A model generated the notes under the pieces. It saw only the letters and a program-made list of their open reading frames with translations. It made no database searches and was not told the DNA's origin. 13,505 nt of DNA, taken from the NCBI GenBank assembly GCA_030638935.1, contig DAOWDR010000112.1:1-13505 (forward strand), given 5' to 3'. Positions 6,859 to 13,505 of this stretch are shown piece after piece. Numbering within the stretch: position 1 is the first letter of the stretch; the number at the start of each line of letters is the position of its first letter. The DNA comes from Desulfobacteraceae bacterium (lineage in GTDB: Bacteria > Desulfobacterota > Desulfobacteria > Desulfobacterales > Desulfobacteraceae). A program made the translations under genes and the position numbers.

Positions 6859-7356
6859 TTATTTTCCAATCTCAAGGGCCTTAGCCACCATATCCTTGGT
6901 GACAGACAAGGCTGTGACACTTGCTTCAAAGCTTCTCTTGGCTACCAGCATGTCGGCAATCTCCGTCAAATGATCCACGTTGGGCATTTTTACATATCCT
7001 GTGTCAGGATCAGCATCCGGGTGGGCAGGGTTAAAAACCAGGGCAAAATCTTCCTGGGATCGGACAATCTGGTCCACCCTCACCCCATTACCCTTATCCT
7101 TTTTTTTATCCGAATCAAATTCAATGGGGCTTAACTCAATTTCCGGCTGGTCTTTTTGGGCTTGTTTTTTCTGGATAATGCTTTTAAAAGAATCAATGTC
7201 ATCACCTTTAAATACAACCATTTTTCTCCTGTAAGGACCGCCTTCAGCAGTTCGGGTAGTATCTACATTGGCAAGATTTTCAGCTATGACATTAAGCTTG
7301 GTACGATGGGCGGCAAGTGCCGTACCTGAAATTTTTGCTGCATTCATAAGATCCAT
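6859..7356 (-). CDS. flgC: Flagellar proximal rod protein FlgC
   Basis: A 165-residue rod subunit exported by the flagellar system. The N-terminal rod motif AENLANVDTTRT (residues 25-36) and EGGPYRRK are the conserved axial-protein signature. NPAHPDADPDTGYVKMPNVD (109-128) is the FlgC hallmark, and the C-terminal helix (from about 135) matches the family. It is somewhat longer than typical FlgC (about 135-150 residues) because of a charged, lysine- and glutamine-rich insert at about residues 58-90. A strong AAGGAGGT lies in the last codons of flgB about ten bases before the ATG, so the two genes are coupled. FlgC assembles with FlgB and FliE into the proximal rod. Confidence 0.97.
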   Translation of the reverse strand: MDLMNAAKISGTALAAHRTKLNVIAENLANVDTTRTAEGGPYRRKMVVFKGDDIDSFKSIIQKKQAQKDQPEIELSPIEFDSDKKKDKGNGVRVDQIVRSQEDFALVFNPAHPDADPDTGYVKMPNVDHLTEIADMLVAKRSFEASVTALSVTKDMVAKALEIGK

Positions 7357-7359
7357 ATC

Positions 7360-7770
7360 TTATTTACCTCCTTCGTCAATGGAATAATTCAACATTGTCA
7401 TTTTCCGCAACAGCAACTCAGCTGTGGTTTTATATTTGACATTATTTTCCATCAGATTCATCATTTCCGTATCAATATTAACAGAGTCCAAGTGATAGAT
7501 GTCCACTTCTTGGCTGTTCTCCCCATTCAAAGAAAAGGAAGCCTTCCCCTGGGTGGACAAATGCCGGTAATGGGTTCTATCCAGATAATCGGGTTCTTGA
7601 TCCCCCATGGCCCGTTGCAATGTTTTCTGGAAATCCAGATCACTGGGTTCAAATCCAATGGTATCCATATTTGCAATATTGCTGGAAATCAGGTTATGAC
7701 GTTTGGCAGATATATCCAAAGACTTGGCAATCACTTTGTGGGTACGGCCAAAAATTCTTGAATCTGTCAT
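7360..7770 (-). CDS. flgB: Flagellar proximal rod protein FlgB
   Basis: A 136-residue rod subunit from the ATG at 7770. The conserved axial motif SSNIANMDTIGF is at residues 29-40, preceded by KRHNL as in other FlgB proteins, and the C-terminus NNVKYKTTAELLLRKM is the typical FlgB helix. The frame extends to a GTG at 7782, four codons earlier. The ATG is preferred because MTDSRIFGRTH matches where FlgB proteins usually begin, although its AAGAGG lies unusually close (three bases). It is first in the structural operon, directly behind a sigma-54 promoter, with flgC three bases downstream. FlgB forms the most membrane-proximal rod layer with FliE and FlgC. Confidence 0.95.
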   Translation of the reverse strand: MTDSRIFGRTHKVIAKSLDISAKRHNLISSNIANMDTIGFEPSDLDFQKTLQRAMGDQEPDYLDRTHYRHLSTQGKASFSLNGENSQEVDIYHLDSVNIDTEMMNLMENNVKYKTTAELLLRKMTMLNYSIDEGGK

Positions 7771-7812
7771 CTTCCTCTTCACTCCCGATAATAATTTAAA
7801 AACCTCTTTGGT

Positions 7813-7835
7813 AACACTTCATACCAGAAAGTGTT
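7813..7835. promoter_or_regulatory. Perfect 7-bp dyad across the predicted flgB transcription start
   Basis: AACACTT (7813-7819) and AAGTGTT (7829-7835) are exact inverted repeats separated by nine bases. Counting from the -12 GC of the sigma-54 promoter, the dyad runs from about -11 to +12. It is suited to a dimeric DNA-binding protein or could be coincidental; the part within the transcript is too short to form an RNA hairpin. Confidence 0.4.
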
Positions 7836-7850
7836 GCAAATTATATGCCT
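7835..7850 (-). promoter_or_regulatory. Sigma-54 promoter of the flgB operon
   Basis: On the minus strand this reads AGGCATATAATTTGCA, against the consensus TGGCAC-N5-TTGCW. GG (-24) and GC (-12) are separated by exactly ten bases, and TTGCA is perfect. It lies in the 89-base gap between the regulator stop (7862) and the flgB ATG, nine bases past that stop. The predicted start of transcription is near 7824, leaving a leader of about 54 bases. The enhancer-binding protein could be either of the two sigma-54 activators in the window. Confidence 0.88.
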
Positions 7851-7859
7851 AGGCAGGAA

Positions 7860-9224
7860 TTAAAGACTTTCTTTATATTCGTTGAGTTTATTTCTCAGGG
7901 TTCTAACACTGATGCCAAGTATTTTTGCAGCGTGGGTCCTGTTGCCCTCGGTCTGATCAAGGGTCTTAAATATCATTTTATGTTCCATCTCCTTTAAGGA
8001 GCCTGTGGCCGGGTCCAAGGAGCGTTCGGACATAAGCTCCATAGAAGAATCCATGGAGGCTGTCATCCCGTCCAGCATAAAATCTTTCGGCGTTATATAT
8101 TCAGAATCAGCCAGAAGTACAGATCGGTGAATAATATTTTCAAGTTCCCTGACATTTCCGGAAAAAGAATGACCGGAAAGGAAAGAAAGGGTCTGGTTTG
8201 TCATTCCTTTGACATCCTTTCCGTCAATTTTGCAATATTTTTTTATAAAAAAATCACACAGAAGAGTAAGATCGCCAATCCTATCCCTCAGGGGAGGAAT
8301 AACCAGGGGGATGGTGTTCAGCCTATAATAGAGATCTTCACGGAAACTTTGATTTTCAACCGCTTCTTTGGCATTCCGGTTAGTGGTTGCAATTACCCTT
8401 ACATCCACATCCACAGGCTCTGTTCCCCCCACCCGGTCCACCACTTTCTCCTGGATCACCCGCAACAATTTTGCTTGAAGGTGGAACTGCATCTCCGTGA
8501 TTTCATCCAAAAAAAGCGTGCCCTTGTCGGCCAGCTCAAACTTTCCGATTTTCCGGGATATGGCGCCTGTAAATGCTCCTTTTTCATGGCCGAACAATTC
8601 ACTTTCCAACAAGTTTTCAGGAAGGGCAGCGCAATTGATGGCTATGAACGGTTGGGAATTACGCCTGCTTTTTTCATGGAGATATTTGGCAAACAACTCC
8701 TTACCCGTACCGCTTTCTCCCTGGATCAGAACAGAGGCACTGGAGTCCGCCACCCTTGAAGCAAGCTTTAAGAGATTTAACATTGCCTGATTCTGGGTAA
8801 TAATAGCCACCGGGGGTTTTTTATTGGGTAGAGCTTTTTCCACCTCTTTGCCGGATTTCTTAGATAAGATAGCTCTTCTGGCGCTCAATTCCAGTTGGAG
8901 CAGATCAACAGGCTTGATAAGGTAATCCATTGCCCCATATTTCATTAAGCTTACTGCATAATCAACCACTGGTTCAGGCGTGATAATAATGGTTTTACAA
9001 TCAAGTTGGTTTGCTGCTGTTTTTTTTAAGAAGTCAATGGCGGAAAAACCCGGGGTGGTATCATCGGCAATAACAATATCGGGTTTACGTTCAATAAGGT
9101 ATTCCAATGCAGTGGTTCCGTCGGGAACTGCATCCACCAAAAATCCCAGATCTTCAAACAGCCTGACATAGGCCATCCGTTCCTTGGGATTTTCCAGTAT
9201 AATAAAGATTCGGTGTCCGGGCAT
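7860..9224 (-). CDS. Sigma-54-dependent NtrC/FlrC-type flagellar response regulator
   Basis: A 454-residue protein with a receiver (about 1-120), an AAA+ sigma-54-interaction domain (about 138-375) and a Fis-type helix-turn-helix (about 410-451, with HAAKILGISVRTLRNKL). The Walker A GESGTGKE (169-176), the sigma-54-contacting GAFTGA (216-221) and the Walker B GTLFLDEI (235-242) are intact, so it should activate sigma-54 promoters. In the receiver, the phosphoacceptor D54, T82 and K104 are present, but the usual N-terminal acidic pair reads L10-E11, so Mg2+ binding and phosphorylation may be altered. It lies between two sigma-54 promoters, 23 bases after the TPR gene and directly before flgB, which suggests the FlrC/FleR/FlgR role of switching on rod and basal-body genes. 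No partner kinase is in the window. The ATG has only a weak Shine-Dalgarno. Confidence 0.93.
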   Translation of the reverse strand: MPGHRIFIILENPKERMAYVRLFEDLGFLVDAVPDGTTALEYLIERKPDIVIADDTTPGFSAIDFLKKTAANQLDCKTIIITPEPVVDYAVSLMKYGAMDYLIKPVDLLQLELSARRAILSKKSGKEVEKALPNKKPPVAIITQNQAMLNLLKLASRVADSSASVLIQGESGTGKELFAKYLHEKSRRNSQPFIAINCAALPENLLESELFGHEKGAFTGAISRKIGKFELADKGTLFLDEITEMQFHLQAKLLRVIQEKVVDRVGGTEPVDVDVRVIATTNRNAKEAVENQSFREDLYYRLNTIPLVIPPLRDRIGDLTLLCDFFIKKYCKIDGKDVKGMTNQTLSFLSGHSFSGNVRELENIIHRSVLLADSEYITPKDFMLDGMTASMDSSMELMSERSLDPATGSLKEMEHKMIFKTLDQTEGNRTHAAKILGISVRTLRNKLNEYKESL

Positions 9225-9247
9225 ATAAAAACTCTAGTTTTCACCCC

Positions 9248-11854
9248 TTAAGAATTTATCACGATTTCTGCCAATTCCAGGGTAGTCAGTCGTTGACGGG
9301 CAAGTCGAGCCCACACGGAATCATTATTGCCTGCCACCTGTTCAAAAGCTTCTTTTGCTTTTTTAATAATATTACCCTTTTGATAGGCATCCCCGAGCAA
9401 GAATCCCAGATTGGCCTTTGCCCGGTTTCCTATGGAAAAACTCAAAGCCTTTGAAAATGCATCGGCCGCCTGGACATAGGATTCCAGGCCCAAATAAGTA
9501 TTGCCAAGAGTCTTGTATGCATCTGTCAGGATATCATAATTTGTTCCCGGGGCCGCTGCAAAATCCTTTACAGCCCGTGTGCGTAGTTTTGAAGCAGTTT
9601 TCAAATCCTTCTGTTTTTCATAAATATTGGAATGCTGAATAAGGATTTTTCCCTTTTCCAGATGATTGGCTGACAGGGCATAGGCTTTCTTAAATTTTTC
9701 AGCAGACTGTTTATACCGGTTTTTTTCCAAATAGATTTCCCCCATGCAGGTCAAGGCCGCAACCCTGTTTTTGTTCTTTGGAAACCGTTTTGAAAATGCA
9801 TCAAATAATTTTAATGCATCATCATCCCTGCCTGACTCATCCATGGCTACCCCCAGGCCAAAAAGCAACTCAGGGGATCTTGTAGATCTTTTATACTGTT
9901 TATAGGCATTAATCAAATGATTAAATCCCTGTTCATACAAGGTAGCTCTTAAATAAGCCATACCAACATGAAAGGAGATTTGCCGGCTTCCCATCTTATC
10001 AAGTTTGGTATGCTCCAATTCATATCGGTTCAAAATTGAAGTGTACTCATCTGCCTTTAACTGCTGTTTGAACAAGGCCTCATATGCCTGCTGCATTAAT
10101 TTGACCGCTTCATACCGCAAGCCCCTTGGGTGGGTTGACAAAAGGTCTTCGATTTCCGTGATGCATTTATTATATTCTCCATTTTTCTGATAAATTTCAG
10201 CAAGCCGCATCATGGCGATCCGTGCATAGGTATTTTCAGGAAATTTTTGCTTGATCATTTCATAAATATCAATTTTTTCCGAATCGGTTTTCATGTACCT
10301 GGCAATACCAATGGAGGCATTTACATACCCCTGTGAATCCGGAAACATTTGCCTGACTAATTCATAGATTTTGATAGCCTTTGCCGAATTATTTTCCATC
10401 CCATAGGCATCCCCCACATTGCTCAACACAACGTCTCTGTCCGGAATATCTGGAAAAAGGTTTAACACCCGCATAAAATTTTGTCTTGCATGGGTGCTCA
10501 ACCCCAACTCAAAATTGGCATTTGCCATATTCAGCAACAACTCCGGTGATTCATACACTTTTTTACCATTTGACTTCACCACATAATTAAACACGGACAG
10601 GGCATCAAAATACTGTCTTTTCTTAAAAAGAGCTTTTCCATATCCCACACCTGCATCCGGGATATAATTATTGTCAATGGGAGACTCAAACACCAGTTTG
10701 TAATATCCCAGGGCCTTGTCTATATATCCCTTTGCATTATAAATTTCGGCAAGAAAATAATTAACCTCGGGCATGCCTGAATATTGCGGATACCCCTGTT
10801 TTACAATATTAAGATACCCTTCTGCGGCAGGATTATTTTTCAAAGCCATATTAATCATGGCAATACTTGTATAACCAAAGGGGAGTAAGTCGGATTTAGG
10901 AAAGGAGACCAGGGCATCCTGGAACATTCTCTCTGCCGCAAGGAGAAGGGCATAATCTTTTTCTGAGATACTTTTATAGTATACATAGGCCCTGAGATAA
11001 TAAACCTGTTCAAGGCAGGAAAAATTTTCCTGGAAAACATATTGATCCAGCAGATCAAAGGCTTTCTTATACTTTTGTTTTTTAATCAGAAAAATGGCAT
11101 TTTCAATCTGCTTTGATTCACACCCAAGGCGTTCAACCACCCGGTAAAGATCGCTGATATCGCCTTTAAAATCACCTTTTACCCTTTTCGGAGGAAGGTA
11201 CACCGGTGGTGTTAAGTCTTTGACAATCTTTTTATCTTTGGGCGGAGGCACCACCTTGCTTTCAGGTTTGGATGTTGCTCTGGGCTTGGGCACAGGTTCT
11301 GGGCCGGCTTTTTTTTCTTCTTTACTTATCTTTTGAGTTATCTGTTTAGATATCTCTTGGGCAGGCGGGACCGGCTTGGGCTTTCGAACCGAAATTTTTT
11401 CCATGGGCTTTGGTGGAGATGGTTCAGGCGCCCTTGACTTTTCAAGGTTAATGGAAAAACTGGAACCTGCCTTGTTAAAACCGGAACTGATATATCCAAA
11501 AGGCAACCTGGAGGTCACCACCACGGCCACTACATCATTGTCAAGGGTTTCGATACTGATGTCATCAATGGCCGGATTCTTTCTACCAAGAACTTTAAAG
11601 CCCGGAGAAAGGGTTGCATTTTTCAATGCCACCAACAATTCTCTTTCCTCAATTTTAATGACCTTTACCGGGCCTTTCCCGCTGACAAAAAACTGAATCG
11701 CCAGGGGATTGCCCTGGATGGCAATCTTATCTATTGTGGTTTTTTTGGCCGCAGCAGTTCCGGGTATGGATACCAGGATCAACATCAACAAGCCCAGAAC
11801 AGATAGAACAGGCCTTTTCAACAATCTCAAATATTTGGTGCTTAATTCTCTCAT
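9248..11854 (-). CDS. Secreted AMIN-like/TPR repeat protein in a flagellar regulatory operon
   Basis: An 868-residue protein. The N-terminus has basic residues, a hydrophobic core at about 15-30 and a TAAA-KK site near 36/37, indicating Sec export to the periplasm. Residues about 40-138 are a beta-rich domain resembling AMIN (peptidoglycan/envelope-targeting) domains; this is a pattern judgement only. A proline- and lysine-rich linker runs to about 227. From about 232 to the end the protein is an array of tetratricopeptide helices, for example MPEVNYFLAEIYNAKGYIDK, and later YLEKNRYKQSAEKFKKAYAL. It has its own sigma-54 promoter and precedes the FlrC-like regulator by 23 bases. Its job is unknown; an envelope-bound scaffold for flagellum placement or assembly would fit, by analogy with AMIN- or LysM-plus-TPR polar proteins. 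I do not recognise a named gene. Confidence 0.8.
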   Translation of the reverse strand: MRELSTKYLRLLKRPVLSVLGLLMLILVSIPGTAAAKKTTIDKIAIQGNPLAIQFFVSGKGPVKVIKIEERELLVALKNATLSPGFKVLGRKNPAIDDISIETLDNDVVAVVVTSRLPFGYISSGFNKAGSSFSINLEKSRAPEPSPPKPMEKISVRKPKPVPPAQEISKQITQKISKEEKKAGPEPVPKPRATSKPESKVVPPPKDKKIVKDLTPPVYLPPKRVKGDFKGDISDLYRVVERLGCESKQIENAIFLIKKQKYKKAFDLLDQYVFQENFSCLEQVYYLRAYVYYKSISEKDYALLLAAERMFQDALVSFPKSDLLPFGYTSIAMINMALKNNPAAEGYLNIVKQGYPQYSGMPEVNYFLAEIYNAKGYIDKALGYYKLVFESPIDNNYIPDAGVGYGKALFKKRQYFDALSVFNYVVKSNGKKVYESPELLLNMANANFELGLSTHARQNFMRVLNLFPDIPDRDVVLSNVGDAYGMENNSAKAIKIYELVRQMFPDSQGYVNASIGIARYMKTDSEKIDIYEMIKQKFPENTYARIAMMRLAEIYQKNGEYNKCITEIEDLLSTHPRGLRYEAVKLMQQAYEALFKQQLKADEYTSILNRYELEHTKLDKMGSRQISFHVGMAYLRATLYEQGFNHLINAYKQYKRSTRSPELLFGLGVAMDESGRDDDALKLFDAFSKRFPKNKNRVAALTCMGEIYLEKNRYKQSAEKFKKAYALSANHLEKGKILIQHSNIYEKQKDLKTASKLRTRAVKDFAAAPGTNYDILTDAYKTLGNTYLGLESYVQAADAFSKALSFSIGNRAKANLGFLLGDAYQKGNIIKKAKEAFEQVAGNNDSVWARLARQRLTTLELAEIVINS

Positions 11855-11898
11855 AATCTTTTCTTAGCCCCAAGGGTTTATATTCAGAGAATTAACAA

Positions 11899-11914
11899 AG
11901 CAAATAATATGCCA
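11899..11914 (-). promoter_or_regulatory. Sigma-54 promoter of the TPR-regulator operon
   Basis: On the minus strand this reads TGGCATATTATTTGCT, matching TGGCAC-N5-TTGCW at every position but the last base of the -24 box, with exact GG-N10-GC spacing. The predicted start of transcription is near 11888, giving a leader of about 33 bases before the ATG at 11854. About 100 bases of non-coding DNA upstream (to 12014) leaves room for an activator site. The ribosome binding site (AAGAAAAG) is weak. Confidence 0.93.
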
Positions 11915-12014
11915 CAACATATTTTCCCATAGACTAAAACCATAAAAACACTGTTACAAAGGCCATTCATTAATTTTGCAACGATGATCCGGCATCTATA
12001 ACACCGATTATTCG

Positions 12015-13076
12015 TCAAAAAATTGGCGTTTCCATTTCAGGCTTGAGATGCATTTTTTTTAATTTTTCAACCAGGGTAGTGCGGTTCATTTTAAGCATTT
12101 CGGCAGCCCTGGCCTTCACCCATCCGCTTTCATTCAGGGCATGGGAAATAAGACTTCGCTGATAAAGATCCACTGCCTCATTAAAACCGATACCGTTATT
12201 AAATACGGCAGAGACAGAGGGTGAGTGAGTAGAAGAAGAATTGGTTATACATTCCGGCAGATCGTAAACCTGGATATCTATTTCCTCCACAAGAACGGAT
12301 ATCCGCTCAACCATATTTTCAAGTTCCCGAATATTACCGGGCCATTCATAATTCAGCAGAACCTTCTTGGCCTGGTCTGAAAATCGCTTGATCTGGTAAT
12401 CACCTCTTTTGTGCAATAAATTATTTTGAAAATATTCAGCCAGGGGAAAAACATCCTCCCTTCGCTCTCTTAAGGGCAGGATATGAATGGGAATAACATT
12501 GAGCCGGTAATAAAGGTCCTCCCTAAACCCCCCTTTTTTAATGGCCGCAGCAAGATCTTTGTTGGTGGCTGAGATCACCCGGATATCCACAGTAATGGTC
12601 TGGGTTCCGCCCACCCGTTCAAATTTGCGTTCCTGAATGGCCCGCAACAATTTTACCTGCAAATCCGGGCTCATATCTCCGATTTCATCCAGAAAAATAG
12701 TGCCGTTATTTGCTATTTCAAACCGGCCTATCCTGGAACGATGGGCACCGGTAAAGGCACCTTTTTCATGGCCGAACAATTCACTTTCAAGCAATTCGCC
12801 GGGAATAGCACCGCAATTAATGATCACCATGGGGCCGTTGCACCTTGCACTATTCCTATGAATGGCCCTTGCAATCAGTTCTTTACCCGTACCGCTTTCT
12901 CCTGTAATCAAAACAGAGGAATCAGACTTTGCAACCTTGCGGGCCGTATCCAGAACCTTGAACAGGCCCTTGCTCTCTCCGGCAATACCGCTTCTGTCAA
13001 ATTCTTTATTTCCAACACCTTCATCCTGTCCTGAAGGGCTTTTAGGTGCTGTTGCTGCCATGGAAACGACACTCAT
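12015..13076 (-). CDS. FleQ/FlrA-like sigma-54 activator lacking a receiver domain
   Basis: A 353-residue enhancer-binding protein. After about 28 unstructured residues comes the AAA+ domain: Walker A GESGTGKE (59-66), sigma-54-contacting GAFTGA (106-111) and Walker B GTIFLDE (125-131). The C-terminal Fis-type helix-turn-helix (about 309-344) reads ARAAEMLKMNRTTLVEKLKK, close in style to FleQ/FlrA. FleQ and FlrA carry an N-terminal REC-like domain; none is present here. The ATG overlaps the cheY stop as ATGA, so the two are translationally coupled. It is probably the top-level activator of sigma-54 flagellar promoters, with 11899-11914 the nearest target (inference). Without a regulatory domain it may be constitutively active or controlled by a partner protein. 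No intrinsic terminator is visible behind it. Confidence 0.9.
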   Translation of the reverse strand: MSVVSMAATAPKSPSGQDEGVGNKEFDRSGIAGESKGLFKVLDTARKVAKSDSSVLITGESGTGKELIARAIHRNSARCNGPMVIINCGAIPGELLESELFGHEKGAFTGAHRSRIGRFEIANNGTIFLDEIGDMSPDLQVKLLRAIQERKFERVGGTQTITVDIRVISATNKDLAAAIKKGGFREDLYYRLNVIPIHILPLRERREDVFPLAEYFQNNLLHKRGDYQIKRFSDQAKKVLLNYEWPGNIRELENMVERISVLVEEIDIQVYDLPECITNSSSTHSPSVSAVFNNGIGFNEAVDLYQRSLISHALNESGWVKARAAEMLKMNRTTLVEKLKKMHLKPEMETPIF

Positions 13077-13453
13077 CTTAAAATCTTTTCAAGCTTGTCG
13101 GAGATGGCCTCAGCCGTAAACGGTTTGACCACATAATTGGAAACCCCTGCCTGAACCGCTTCAATAACATTCTGTTTCTGGGCTTCCGCCGTTACCATCA
13201 GAAAAGGTTTTCTTGCATACTTGGAATCTGCGCGCACCTTTTTTAACAATTCAAGACCGGTCATTTTGGGCATATTCCAGTCTGATATTATTAAATCTAT
13301 CTCCTGGTTTTCCAAAACCTCCCAGGCAGTTGTCCCATCATCAGCTTCCACAAGATTTTTAAAACCAAGTTGTTTTAAAATATTCTTAAGAATACGGCGC
13401 ATGGTAGCAAAATCGTCAACAATCAGAACCTTGATGGATGTGTCCATTGCCAC
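13073..13453 (-). CDS. cheY: Chemotaxis response regulator CheY
   Basis: A 126-residue stand-alone receiver that, when phosphorylated by CheA, binds the FliM switch and changes flagellar rotation. All functional residues align one position beyond E. coli CheY: the acidic pair D13-D14, phosphoacceptor D58 in SDWNMP, T88 in MVTAEA, Y107 and K110 in NYVVKPFTA. The WN following D58 and the VTAEA loop are characteristic of true CheY rather than of a generic receiver. The start is GTG at 13453 with AAGGAGG (13459-13465) five bases away; ATG at 13447 is a less well spaced alternative. It overlaps the downstream sigma-54 activator by four bases. No promoter is convincing in the 40 bases left before the window edge. 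Confidence 0.96.
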   Translation of the reverse strand: MAMDTSIKVLIVDDFATMRRILKNILKQLGFKNLVEADDGTTAWEVLENQEIDLIISDWNMPKMTGLELLKKVRADSKYARKPFLMVTAEAQKQNVIEAVQAGVSNYVVKPFTAEAISDKLEKILR

Positions 13454-13458
13454 ATTTT

Positions 13459-13465
13459 CCTCCTT
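13459..13465 (-). promoter_or_regulatory. Ribosome binding site of cheY
   Basis: AAGGAGG on the minus strand, five bases before the GTG at 13453 and eleven before the ATG at 13447. The spacing favours the GTG start. Confidence 0.75.
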
Positions 13466-13505
13466 ATATGGATTAAACTGTTTTTCTATCTTTCAAAACA
13501 TACTT

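Noticed and set aside
13466..13505. Sigma-70 or sigma-28 promoter before cheY
   Set aside because: A TTGAAA is present but no -10 at proper spacing, and no GCCGATAA-type sigma-28 box. The window ends too soon to decide.

Overview
The window is a flagellar and chemotaxis regulatory gene cluster. All thirteen genes lie on the minus strand, so transcription runs from high to low coordinates. Gene order (flgB-flgC-fliE-fliF-fliG-fliH-fliI-fliJ-MotE-like), two sigma-54 regulators, strong sigma-54 promoters and a large TPR protein point to a motile Gram-negative bacterium. My best guess is a Desulfobacterota (sulfate-reducer-like) lineage. That is an inference from layout and protein style, with no marker gene to confirm it.

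Right part (13453-12015): a canonical cheY overlaps by four bases a FleQ/FlrA-like sigma-54 activator that has no receiver domain. A 160-base gap follows, holding a near-consensus sigma-54 promoter (11899-11914). This promoter faces a secreted AMIN-like/TPR protein (11854-9248), which is followed after 23 bases by an NtrC/FlrC-type response regulator (9224-7860) whose receiver acidic pocket is altered.

Middle and left (7770-369): a second sigma-54 promoter (7835-7850) faces flgB. From there a tightly packed operon encodes the proximal rod (FlgB, FlgC, FliE), the MS-ring (FliF), the rotor/switch (FliG), the export ATPase complex (FliH, FliI, FliJ) and a MotE-like coiled-coil protein. Many junctions overlap or nearly touch, suggesting translational coupling. 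The apparent logic is a cascade: the FleQ/FlrA-like activator may fire the TPR-regulator promoter, and the FlrC-like regulator may then fire flgB and the structural operon. No sensor kinase for it is in the window.

Far left (1-368): non-coding. It contains a GC-rich, strongly folded element (171-305; about 60% GC across 161-310 against 32% in 1-120). A 20-bp outer stem encloses two perfect hairpins and a 10-bp palindrome. It does not look like a terminator and is the least explained object in the window. Other points of note are an unbroken 15-fold xxxG repeat in FliH, three to four 12-residue repeats in the FliF cytoplasmic tail, and a dyad spanning the predicted flgB transcription start.
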